Shown here: piece after piece, positions 1-5,167 of the stretch | Layout of the letters: the number at the start of each line of letters is the position of its first letter | How positions within the stretch are numbered: position 1 is the stretch's first letter | Origin: Actinomycetota bacterium | GTDB taxonomy: Bacteria > Actinomycetota > Acidimicrobiia > Acidimicrobiales > Ilumatobacteraceae | Assembly (NCBI GenBank): GCA_009704425.1 | Contig: WLEG01000121.1 | Location: 1 to 5,872 of the forward strand | Reading direction: 5' to 3' | DNA: 5,872 nucleotides | Notes under the pieces: model-generated | What the model saw: the letters and a program-made list of their open reading frames with translations, nothing else | Databases searched by the model: none | Told to the model about the DNA's origin: nothing | Program-made: the position numbers and the translations under genes

Positions 1-176
1 GGCACCACGAGATAGAAGACGATCTGCGATCCGGCCCACCAATTCATCTGCGCGAGACGCGAGAACGAATCGGGAGCCCATTCGACGGCGAAGTGGGCCG
101 CCCACAAACAGGCGAGCGCGGTGAGGAAGACGGTGAACGTGCGACGATCGAGCTCGTCGTCGACGAATCGACTCAC
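1..176 (-). CDS. Membrane protein, N-terminal part (possibly CPBP-family intramembrane protease); runs off the window
   Basis: The reading frame starts at a GTG (176-174) whose last two bases and the next base form the TGA stop of the upstream Bax-inhibitor-like gene, giving a 4-base GTGA overlap. 58 codons are visible and the frame is still open at position 1. The product starts with a charged stretch rich in Asp and Arg, then a hydrophobic segment at about residues 14-33 (FTVFLTALACLWAAHF...) and a second one beginning near residue 48 (WAGSQIVFYLVVP). The WW...QIVFYLVVP pattern resembles the N-terminal helices of actinobacterial CPBP intramembrane metalloproteases, but the catalytic EExxxR and HxxxH-type motifs would lie outside the window, so the family call is a guess. 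No good Shine-Dalgarno precedes the GTG, which suggests translational coupling to the upstream gene. That it is a real coding region is fairly sure because of the overlap and membrane-like composition. Confidence 0.68.
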   Translation of the reverse strand, partial: MSRFVDDELDRRTFTVFLTALACLWAAHFAVEWAPDSFSRLAQMNWWAGSQIVFYLVV

Positions 177-985
177 CGATCGCGGAGCTTGGCGAGCAGG
201 CGCAGGATCTCGAGGTACAACCACACCACCGTCACGAGCACACCGAATGCCGCGTACCACTCGACCGACTCGGGGAGCCGCTCCTTGGCGCCGCGCTCGA
301 TGAAGTCGAAATCGAGAGCCAAGTTGAACGCCGCCAGACCGGCCACCAGGAAACTGAAGCCGATGCCGAGGGCGCTACTGGACGACAGGAACGTGGGGGT
401 GGCTCCGAACAGGCTCATGAGCAGGGAGACACCGTAGAACAGCGCCACACCGAGGGTGGCGCCGATCACGATGCGTCGCATGCGGTCGGTGACCTTGATG
501 ATGCGCAGTCCGTAGAGCGCCAACATCACCGCGACCACCGCGATGGTGGCACCGGCGGCCTGCACCACGATGCCGTCGTAGTACGTCTCGTACGCCCGAC
601 TGATGGCACCGACGAACAGACCCTGGGCCACGGCGTAGACGGGTCCGAGGATCTTGGCCAGGTTCGGCTTGAACGCCAGAACGAGCGCACAGACCAGTCC
701 CACCAGCACTCCACCGATGGCGAAGGCCGGGAACTTGTACACCTCACCCTCGGGTGCCTCGACGCCGAGCCAACCGACGGTTGCACCCGCCAACAAAAGA
801 ACGAAGAGAACGGCGGTGGCGCTGACCGTGCCACCCACGGTCATCGCGCGCGTCGCCGGATTCCACGGTGACGTCGGTCCGTCGGTCAGGGGCGCGCGCG
901 TTTCGAGATCGGGTGCACCCCAACCCGCGCCGTCGGATTCGGCCGCCGCGCGCAGCTTCTTGTCGTTCAACATCGGATTGGTCAT
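173..985 (-). CDS. Bax inhibitor-1/YccA family integral membrane protein
   Basis: The 270-aa product has a polar N-terminal tail (about residues 1-45) followed by seven predicted membrane helices near 49-74, 85-104, 113-133, 140-162, 171-194, 204-226 and 241-265. This tail-plus-7-TM layout and the closing block LALDFDFIERG...VEWYAAFGVLVTVVWLYLEILRLL match the actinobacterial Bax-inhibitor-1-like family (BaxI_1). Members of the wider BI-1/YetJ superfamily are pH-sensitive calcium leak channels with acidic residues in the last helices. D225, D227 and E259 are the candidates here, though calcium transport is inferred from the superfamily only. The ATG at 985 is chosen because AGGAG (992-996 on the minus strand) lies 6 bases upstream. 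The gene overlaps the next minus-strand membrane protein by 4 bases, so the two are probably made together. A candidate promoter lies at 1084-1112. Confidence 0.92.
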   Translation of the reverse strand: MTNPMLNDKKLRAAAESDGAGWGAPDLETRAPLTDGPTSPWNPATRAMTVGGTVSATAVLFVLLLAGATVGWLGVEAPEGEVYKFPAFAIGGVLVGLVCALVLAFKPNLAKILGPVYAVAQGLFVGAISRAYETYYDGIVVQAAGATIAVVAVMLALYGLRIIKVTDRMRRIVIGATLGVALFYGVSLLMSLFGATPTFLSSSSALGIGFSFLVAGLAAFNLALDFDFIERGAKERLPESVEWYAAFGVLVTVVWLYLEILRLLAKLRDR

Positions 986-1083
986 GACTGACTCCTGTTT
1001 CTCGATCGTGAATTCGAACGATTTCGGTAGCGAGTTCCGGTGTTGTTCGCAACCCGATCAACCAACGAATTCACACGAAAATC

Positions 1084-1112
1084 AACCTACCGAATCGAGT
1101 GGTTCGTGTCAT
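1084..1112 (-). promoter_or_regulatory. Candidate housekeeping promoter for the BI-1 gene pair
   Basis: On the minus strand, ATGACA (1112-1107, five of six bases of TTGACA) is followed after exactly 17 bases by TAGGTT (1089-1084), which has the TANNNT form of an actinobacterial -10. Transcription would start near 1077, giving a leader of roughly 90 bases before the ATG at 985. The -10 is weak (three of six to the consensus), so this is a candidate only. Confidence 0.4.
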
Positions 1113-1184
1113 GGCGGGAACTTTTCCGAGGAAGTTTCGTCCGCTGGTTGTTGAAGCGTTAACGGTCGGTATCGTTCCCGCCAT
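1111..1184. repeat. 11-bp perfect inverted repeat with 52-base spacer
   Basis: ATGGCGGGAAC at 1111-1121 is repeated as its exact reverse complement GTTCCCGCCAT at 1174-1184. The left arm overlaps both the -35 of the minus-strand candidate promoter and the ECF-like GGAAC motif on the plus strand. The two arms could be paired operator half-sites bridged by looping, or the stem of a long RNA hairpin in the sigma gene leader. The match is read directly. The function is unknown. Confidence 0.6.
1117..1141 (+). promoter_or_regulatory. Candidate ECF-sigma-type promoter upstream of the sigma-70 gene
   Basis: GGAAC (1117-1121) is followed after 16 bases by CGTC (1138-1141), the arrangement reported for several actinobacterial ECF sigma factors such as Streptomyces SigE. 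The start point would fall near 1150, giving a leader of about 150 bases before the GTG at 1300. No good housekeeping promoter is visible closer to the gene. Both motifs are short, so chance occurrence in GC-rich DNA is possible. Confidence 0.33.
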
Positions 1185-1299
1185 TACGGCCAATTGGGAC
1201 CGGCAAACCCAGTGTTTTTGGCAGTAATCGACCGGGGGATTCACACTCTCGCGGCCGTCAATCCGGTGAGCAACTATTCCAACGAAGTGAGGTTCCCAG

Positions 1300-2238
1300 G
1301 TGGCCAAGGATCGCGTCGATCGTGATGAAGAGGACCTCGTCCGGCTGTATCTGTCCGACATCGGCCAGTACACCCTTCTCACGAAGGACGACGAGGTTCG
1401 GCTCGCCAAGCAGATCGAGGCCGGCAAGACCGCCCGCGAGGAGTTCGGCGCCGACGGCAAGGGACTGACCCCCGCCAAGAAGCGCGAACTGCGCAACCTC
1501 ATCAAGGACGGCGAGACCGCCGAGCGGGCCTTCGTGCAGTCGAACCTTCGACTGGTGGTGTCCATCGCCAAGAAGTACCAGGCGTCCGGACTGCCGTTGC
1601 TCGACCTCATCCAAGAGGGCAACCTCGGCCTCATGCACGCCGTCGAGAAGTTCGACTGGCGCAAGGGCTTCAAGTTCTCGACCTACGCCACCTGGTGGAT
1701 CCGCCAGGCCATCACCCGCGGCATCGCCAACACCGGTCGCACCATCCGTCTGCCAGTCCATGCCGGCGACACGCTGGCCCGACTGCAGAAGGCCCGCTCG
1801 CGCCTCGAGCTGAAGTTCGGTCGCCAGCCCAGCCTTCGTGAGTTGGCCGCGGAAGTCGAGATGCCCGAGGACAAGGTCACCGAGGCCCTTCGATTCGCGG
1901 CCGAGCCGCTGTCGCTCAGCGAACCCTTGCGCGAGGACGGCGACGCCGAACTCGGCGACGTCGTCGAGGACCGCTCGGCCGAGAGCCCCTTCGAAGTGGC
2001 CGCCACCGCGTTGCTTCCCGAGGAGATCCAGCGACTGCTGGCCCCGCTCGACGAGCGCGAGCGCGAGATCCTGAAGCTTCGTTTCGGTCTCGATCGTGGC
2101 GAGCCCCGCACCCTCGAGGAAGTGGGCGAGCACTTCAACCTCACCCGCGAGCGCATTCGTCAGATCGAGGCGCGCGCCATGAGCAAGTTGCGCCACCCGT
2201 CGAGCGACACCGGCGCCCGCGACCTGCTCGCCGTCTGA
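1300..2238 (+). CDS. Sigma-70 family RNA polymerase sigma factor, primary-like (group 1/2), short form
   Basis: The 312-aa product is a sigma-70 with region 1.2 at about residues 11-42 (DLVRLYLSDIGQY...), region 2 at 80-150 (NLRLVVSIAKKY, LDLIQEGNLGL, FSTYATWWIRQAITR), region 3 at about 151-230 and region 4 at about 245-300 with the helix-turn-helix TLEEVGEHFNLTRERIRQIE (271-290). Region 1.1 is absent, and the length resembles SigB/HrdA-type group 2 factors rather than the longer SigA/HrdB, so it may be either an alternative or the lineage's own housekeeping-like sigma. Key -10-reading residues W132, W133, Q136 and T139 are present. The residues usually reading ADQAR are ANTGR (143-147), and the Glu of the extended -10 reader is D157 (H154 kept). 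The GTG start follows GAGG (1289-1292) by 7 bases. The hydrolase gene follows 38 bases downstream on the same strand. Confidence 0.95.
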   Translation: MAKDRVDRDEEDLVRLYLSDIGQYTLLTKDDEVRLAKQIEAGKTAREEFGADGKGLTPAKKRELRNLIKDGETAERAFVQSNLRLVVSIAKKYQASGLPLLDLIQEGNLGLMHAVEKFDWRKGFKFSTYATWWIRQAITRGIANTGRTIRLPVHAGDTLARLQKARSRLELKFGRQPSLRELAAEVEMPEDKVTEALRFAAEPLSLSEPLREDGDAELGDVVEDRSAESPFEVAATALLPEEIQRLLAPLDEREREILKLRFGLDRGEPRTLEEVGEHFNLTRERIRQIEARAMSKLRHPSSDTGARDLLAV

Positions 2239-2249
2239 TTCTCGCCGAC

Positions 2250-2255
2250 TAAAGT
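2250..2255 (+). promoter_or_regulatory. Candidate -10 element (TAAAGT) for the serine hydrolase gene
   Basis: TAAAGT lies just after the sigma stop codon and matches TATAAT at four of six positions, including the key TA...T. A start near 2262 would give a 15-base leader carrying the ribosome-binding site. No TTGACA-like -35 lies at 16-19 bases upstream, so the element would have to act as a -10-only promoter. Confidence 0.35.
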
Positions 2256-2271
2256 CCTCCGCGAGGGGGAC
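2254..2271 (+). promoter_or_regulatory. GNRA-capped hairpin masking the hydrolase ribosome-binding site
   Basis: GTCCTCC (2254-2260), loop GCGA (2261-2264) and GGGGGAC (2265-2271) form a 7-bp stem with one G-U pair and a GNRA tetraloop. The 3' arm is the purine-rich Shine-Dalgarno sequence (GAGGGGGA, 2263-2270) placed 6 bases before the ATG at 2277. No U-tract follows, so it is not a standard terminator. In a read-through transcript from the sigma gene, the hairpin would be expected to hide the ribosome-binding site. Confidence 0.55.
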
Positions 2272-2276
2272 ACGAA

Positions 2277-3419
2277 ATGGCCGAGATTCATGGAACTTGT
2301 GACGACCGCTTCACGGAGCTGAAGAGGATCCTGTCGAGCAACATCGACTCCGGTGACGACGTCGGAGCGTCGGTCGCCGTGGTGTGGAACGGTGAAATGG
2401 TGGTCGACTTGTGGGGCGGACATTCCGACCCCGCCCGCACCACACCGTGGGGCGCCGACACCATCACCAACGTGTGGTCGAGCACCAAGACCCAGATGGC
2501 GTTGTGCGCGTTGATGCTCGTGGATCGAGGCGAACTCGACCTCGATGCCCCCGTCGCCACCTACTGGCCCGAATTCGCCCAGAACGGCAAGGAGGGCGTG
2601 CTTGTTCGCCACCTTCTCTCGCACACGTCCGGCGTCTCGGGCTGGGACCAGCCCATCGCCGTCGCGGACCTGTACGACTGGGAGAAGTCGACCGCGAAAC
2701 TGGCCGCCCAGGCGCCGTGGTGGGAACCCGGTGCTCATTCCGGCTATCACGCGCTGAACCAGGGGCATCTCGTGGGCGAGGTGATTCGGCGCATCACGGG
2801 CAAGAAGCTGGGTGAGTTCTTCCGCACCGAGGTGGCCGAGCCGCTCGATCTCGACTTCCACATCGGTCTCGATCCGCGTCACTTCTCGCGCGTGTCGAAC
2901 GTGATTCCTCCCCCGCCCATTCCGATCGACATGACCACACTCGATCCGAACTCGATCGTCGTCAAGACGTTCACCGGACCGGCTCCCGGTGCCGAGGAGT
3001 CGTGGACCGACGAATGGCGTCGGGCCGACATCGGCGCCGCCAACGGACACGGCAACGCCAGATCGTTGGCGTGGGCTCAGAGCGCCATCAGCAATGGCGG
3101 GGTGGTGAAGGGGCGTCGACTGCTGTCGCCGACCGCCATCGACGAGATCTTCCGTGTGCAGGCCGACGGGCTCGACCCCGTCCTGATGGTGCCGGTGAAG
3201 TTCGGCATCGGTTACGCGCTTCCGAACGAATCCGTTCCGCACCTTCCGACCGACCGTCGCGTCTGTTTCTGGGGCGGTTGGGGAGGCTCGAGCGTCGTGA
3301 ACGACCTCGACAACAACCTCACGGTGGTGTACGTGATGAACAACATGCTCGCCGGACTGGTCGGCGATCATCGTGGTGCCGCACTGGTGAGCGCCGCGTT
3401 CGATGCCGTTCGTCGTTAG
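2277..3419 (+). CDS. Serine hydrolase, class C beta-lactamase-related / family VIII esterase type
   Basis: The 380-aa product belongs to the beta-lactamase-like serine hydrolases (Pfam Beta-lactamase), close in style to family VIII carboxylesterases and mycobacterial LipE/LipL-type proteins. The nucleophile motif SxxK is S68-S-T-K71 in the context NVWSSTKT. HTSG lies at 116-119. The YxN-equivalent tyrosine is Y157 in GYHALNQG, and the third active-site motif (KTG in beta-lactamases) appears to be WGGWGGS (332-338). A conserved-looking NGHGNARSLA block lies at 256-265. There is no signal peptide, so a cytoplasmic esterase or amidase role is more likely than periplasmic beta-lactamase or penicillin-binding activity. 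The substrate cannot be told. The ATG at 2277 follows GAGGGGGA by 6 bases. The gene shares orientation with the sigma gene, and its stop is 10 bases from the stop of the convergent dehydrogenase. Confidence 0.93.
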   Translation: MAEIHGTCDDRFTELKRILSSNIDSGDDVGASVAVVWNGEMVVDLWGGHSDPARTTPWGADTITNVWSSTKTQMALCALMLVDRGELDLDAPVATYWPEFAQNGKEGVLVRHLLSHTSGVSGWDQPIAVADLYDWEKSTAKLAAQAPWWEPGAHSGYHALNQGHLVGEVIRRITGKKLGEFFRTEVAEPLDLDFHIGLDPRHFSRVSNVIPPPPIPIDMTTLDPNSIVVKTFTGPAPGAEESWTDEWRRADIGAANGHGNARSLAWAQSAISNGGVVKGRRLLSPTAIDEIFRVQADGLDPVLMVPVKFGIGYALPNESVPHLPTDRRVCFWGGWGGSSVVNDLDNNLTVVYVMNNMLAGLVGDHRGAALVSAAFDAVRR

Positions 3420-3429
3420 AACAGCCGCT

Positions 3430-4311
3430 TCAGTGCGAGTGGCGCTGGCGCTCCATCAGGCTGCACCAGTCCCACGCGTCGCCACCCATCTCCGACACCT
3501 CGGCCAACATCTGGCCCACCATCGTCGTCACCGGTAGCGGCACGTTCATCGACTTCGCCTCGTCCAACGCCAGACCCACGTCCTTGCGCATGAGCGTGGT
3601 GGAAAAGCCGTAGTTGTACTCGCCGGCCAACATCTTCTCGGCGCGATTCGCCATCTGCCACGACGCCGACGATCCCTGCAGCATCACGTGGATCACCTTG
3701 GACACGTCCAGGCCCGCGGACTCGGCGAAGTCCAATCCTTCGGCGAGCGCCTGACACAAGCCCACCACGCAGATCTGATTGGTCATCTTGGTGATCTGAC
3801 CGGCACCGCTGGAACCCATCAACGTGACGCGCGCGGCGTACGCGCCCATGATCTTCTCGGCGCGGTCGAACGCTTCTCGATCACCACCGGCCATCACCGT
3901 CAACGTTCCGTTGCGCGCGCCGTCCACACCACCGGACACCGGCGCGTCGAGGAACGCCACGTTCTTCTCCGCACCGCGAGCGTGAACCACGCGGGCGCCC
4001 TCGGCCGACGTGGTGGAGTGATCCACCCACAGCGATCCCTCGGAAAGCACGGGCAGGATCGCGTCCGCGACGGCGAACAACTCGCGGTCGGCGGGAAGGG
4101 AAGTGATCACGATGTCGCAACCCTCCACGGCCGCCGCCGCATCGGTGAACGCGGTGCCGCCGTTTTCGTCCACCCACTTCTGCGCCACTCCGGGAACGAC
4201 GTCGCACACCGACACGGCACGACCGGAGTCGGATCCCTTGGTGGCCAGATGCGCGGCCATGTGCCAACCCATGCGACCCAACCCGATGACCGCGATGCGT
4301 GAGGTGCTCAT
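3430..4311 (-). CDS. NAD(P)-dependent beta-hydroxyacid dehydrogenase (3-hydroxyisobutyrate dehydrogenase family)
   Basis: The 293-aa product is a full-length member of the beta-hydroxyacid dehydrogenase family, whose members oxidise 3-hydroxyisobutyrate or reduce tartronate semialdehyde and related compounds. The N-terminal Rossmann domain has the dinucleotide loop GLGRMG (10-15). The substrate loop DAPVSGGVDGARNGTLTVMAGG spans 122-143 with S126-G-G128. The catalytic Lys is K175 in GAGQITKMTNQ, with N179 one turn on, and K243-D244 closes the C-terminal helical domain. The exact substrate cannot be assigned from motifs. Pairing with the AA_synth gene hints at valine or other branched-chain or amino-acid carbon metabolism, as inference only. 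The ATG (4311) overlaps the TGA of that upstream gene as ATGA, and GGAG lies 7 bases before it, so the two are translationally coupled. The closely packed convergent hydrolase leaves no room for an intrinsic terminator after the stop. Confidence 0.94.
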   Translation of the reverse strand: MSTSRIAVIGLGRMGWHMAAHLATKGSDSGRAVSVCDVVPGVAQKWVDENGGTAFTDAAAAVEGCDIVITSLPADRELFAVADAILPVLSEGSLWVDHSTTSAEGARVVHARGAEKNVAFLDAPVSGGVDGARNGTLTVMAGGDREAFDRAEKIMGAYAARVTLMGSSGAGQITKMTNQICVVGLCQALAEGLDFAESAGLDVSKVIHVMLQGSSASWQMANRAEKMLAGEYNYGFSTTLMRKDVGLALDEAKSMNVPLPVTTMVGQMLAEVSEMGGDAWDWCSLMERQRHSH

Positions 4312-4892
4312 GCCGGGACTCCGGGCTTGCCGCGATCGGCCAGCGTGAATCCGCCGGCCAGTCGGGCGTGCACGCGACCTCCGCACGCCATGGCCAGGAT
4401 CACCACCATCTCGTCGGGCTTGGGTCCGTCGGGCACGCCCACTTCGATGGCGTCGTAATGACTGCCGACGTAGCTCCACTCGAGATGCGTGATCGGCACG
4501 TCCAGACGCGCGCCGATGCCGGCGACCTTCTTGGTGCTCGGCACGATGCTGGTCCCCTTGCCCAATGCGGCGCGCATGCCGCCACCACCCGGGATGTGCC
4601 ACATCGCTCCGTGCTCGATCTCGCCGGCCGAACCGACGATGGTTCCCTTGCCGTATCCGTCGATGCGCGACGGATCACCGCCCAGATGCGCGATGAGAAT
4701 GTTGCCCAGACGCTCGCCGAGGGCCCGCAGTTCGTCCACGGCCGGGCTCAGGTCCTCCACCCAACGACCCACGTAGGGATTGCCCACCACCGCGGCCACC
4801 GCACCCTTCACGGCCGGGGTCTCGGGGGCCGGACCGAGATCATGATGAATCTCTTCGACCACCGTCAGGATCTTGCGCACCGGGAACAACAT
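4308..4892 (-). CDS. Amino acid synthesis family protein (AA_synth, DUF1185)
   Basis: The 194-aa product matches the AA_synth/DUF1185 family in length and in successive blocks: VRKILTVVEEIHHDLG (5-20), AVVGNPYVGRWVEDLSP (34-50), GKGTIVGSAGEIEHGA (81-96), a Gly-rich turn (101-105), TSIVPSTKKVAG (114-125), SHYDAIEVGVPDGPKPDE (144-161) and VVILAMACGGRVHARLAG (163-180). The family name comes from genetic context and its chemistry is poorly defined. It is commonly found near amino-acid and aromatic catabolism genes. No signal peptide or membrane helix is seen, so it is probably cytoplasmic. The ATG at 4892 is preceded 5 bases upstream by AAGGAG (4898-4903, minus strand), a strong ribosome-binding site. 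Earlier in-frame starts would run into the tRNA gene and are rejected. It overlaps the dehydrogenase by 4 bases, and selC lies 59 bases upstream on the same strand. Confidence 0.9.
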   Translation of the reverse strand: MLFPVRKILTVVEEIHHDLGPAPETPAVKGAVAAVVGNPYVGRWVEDLSPAVDELRALGERLGNILIAHLGGDPSRIDGYGKGTIVGSAGEIEHGAMWHIPGGGGMRAALGKGTSIVPSTKKVAGIGARLDVPITHLEWSYVGSHYDAIEVGVPDGPKPDEMVVILAMACGGRVHARLAGGFTLADRGKPGVPA

Positions 4893-4951
4893 GACTACTC
4901 CTTCTCGTGGACGAGACGTCCGAACACTCCGTGGACGTGCGTCCGTTTGCG

Positions 4952-5047
4952 TGGCGGAGGTGGACGGGAATCGAACCCGCCGGACGAGGATCACTCGTCC
5001 CAACCGCTTTGAAGGCGGCGGAGCCCACCAGGTACCCGGACACCTCC
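4952..5047 (-). tRNA. selC: Selenocysteine tRNA (tRNA-Sec, anticodon UCA)
   Basis: The minus-strand 96-base gene reads GGAGGTGT at its 5' end and ends CCACCTCC-G-CCA, with the CCA encoded (4952-4954). The anticodon arm is GCCGC-CTTCAAA-GCGGT, giving anticodon TCA and the same loop as Escherichia coli selC. The variable arm is long, with a 7-bp stem GGACGAG/CTCGTCC and a 5-base loop. The T arm is GCGGG-TTCGATT-CCCGT. A UCA anticodon with a long arm is diagnostic of selenocysteine tRNA, which is charged by SerRS, converted by SelA and delivered by SelB to UGA codons with a SECIS element. The eighth acceptor pair would be a U-C mismatch, and G67-C85 can instead extend the T stem, so a 7/6 rather than 8/5 stack is possible. 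The D stem also pairs imperfectly. A candidate -10 lies just upstream. Confidence 0.93.
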
Positions 5048-5054
5048 GTCTCGC

Positions 5055-5060
5055 AGGGTA
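5055..5060 (-). promoter_or_regulatory. Candidate -10 element (TACCCT) for selC
   Basis: On the minus strand TACCCT (TANNNT form) ends 7 bases before the mature 5' end of the tRNA at 5047, so a transcript would start at or very near the tRNA itself. No clear -35 is seen at 16-18 bases. The AA_synth and dehydrogenase genes could be transcribed from here too. Confidence 0.33.
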
Positions 5061-5080
5061 GTCGCCGACGATGGCGGGAC

Positions 5081-5086
5081 TAATCT
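5081..5086 (+). promoter_or_regulatory. Candidate -10 element (TAATCT) for a leaderless small ORF
   Basis: TAATCT ends 6 bases before the ATG at 5093, so the predicted transcription start coincides with the A of the start codon. This is the usual geometry of leaderless actinobacterial genes. No Shine-Dalgarno lies at normal spacing. The element is back-to-back with the selC -10, 20 bases away. Confidence 0.42.
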
Positions 5087-5092
5087 TTCGGC

Positions 5093-5167
5093 ATGAAGCG
5101 ATTCATCATGCTCGTCGCATTGGTGGCCCTCGTCGCGGCCGCCGTGAAGAAACTGCAGACCGCCTGA
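5093..5167 (+). CDS. Small hydrophobic protein of 24 aa, probably leaderless
   Basis: ATG at 5093 opens 24 codons ending in TGA at 5165-5167. The product is MKRF at the N-terminus, one hydrophobic helix (about residues 5-17, rich in Leu, Val and Ala) and a basic, polar end VKKLQTA. It has the form of a minimal single-span membrane peptide with a positive N-terminus. Its style recalls the short hydrophobic actinobacterial proteins of the DLW-39 type, but it is shorter and I do not claim membership. Support comes from the coding-like composition and the TAATCT element ideally placed for a leaderless start. It is divergent from selC and lies 88 bases before the ATPase gene. Being so short, it could be a chance ORF. 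Confidence 0.45.
   Translation: MKRFIMLVALVALVAAAVKKLQTA

Larger units (their letters stand above)
986..1299. other. Divergent intergenic region between the BI-1 gene and the sigma-70 gene
   Basis: These 314 bases hold no ORF with coding character. They contain regulatory-looking structure: a minus-strand candidate promoter (1084-1112), an 11-bp perfect inverted repeat (1111-1121 and 1174-1184), an ECF-type GGAAC-N16-CGTC arrangement (1117-1141), a short hairpin with AACTT/AAGTT arms (1119-1123 and 1132-1136), and an 8-bp palindrome CGTTAACG (1157-1164). I see nothing convincing from about 1190 to 1285. TTGGCA at 1218-1223 could be a -35 element, but no matching -10 follows. Bases 1289-1292 (GAGG) are the likely ribosome-binding site of the sigma gene. 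Confidence 0.6.

Noticed and set aside
1258..2196. 312-codon open frame antisense to the sigma gene
   Set aside because: It is a mirror frame of a strongly conserved sigma-70 in GC-rich DNA. Its composition is shadow-like and it has no recognisable domain.
2254..2271. Intrinsic terminator between the sigma and hydrolase genes
   Set aside because: The hairpin is strong but is followed by CACGAAATGG, not a U-tract, and its 3' arm is the ribosome-binding site.
2160..3371. 403-codon open frame antisense to the hydrolase gene
   Set aside because: His/Arg/Val-rich shadow of a well-supported gene, with no family motif.
4312..4602. Upstream extension of the dehydrogenase on the minus strand
   Set aside because: The extra residues are Arg/Gly/His-rich shadow of AA_synth. 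The Rossmann fold starts right after the ATG at 4311, which overlaps the upstream stop.
4893..5003. Upstream extension of the AA_synth protein on the minus strand
   Set aside because: It would translate part of the selC tRNA. The ATG at 4892 has a strong ribosome-binding site and matches family length.
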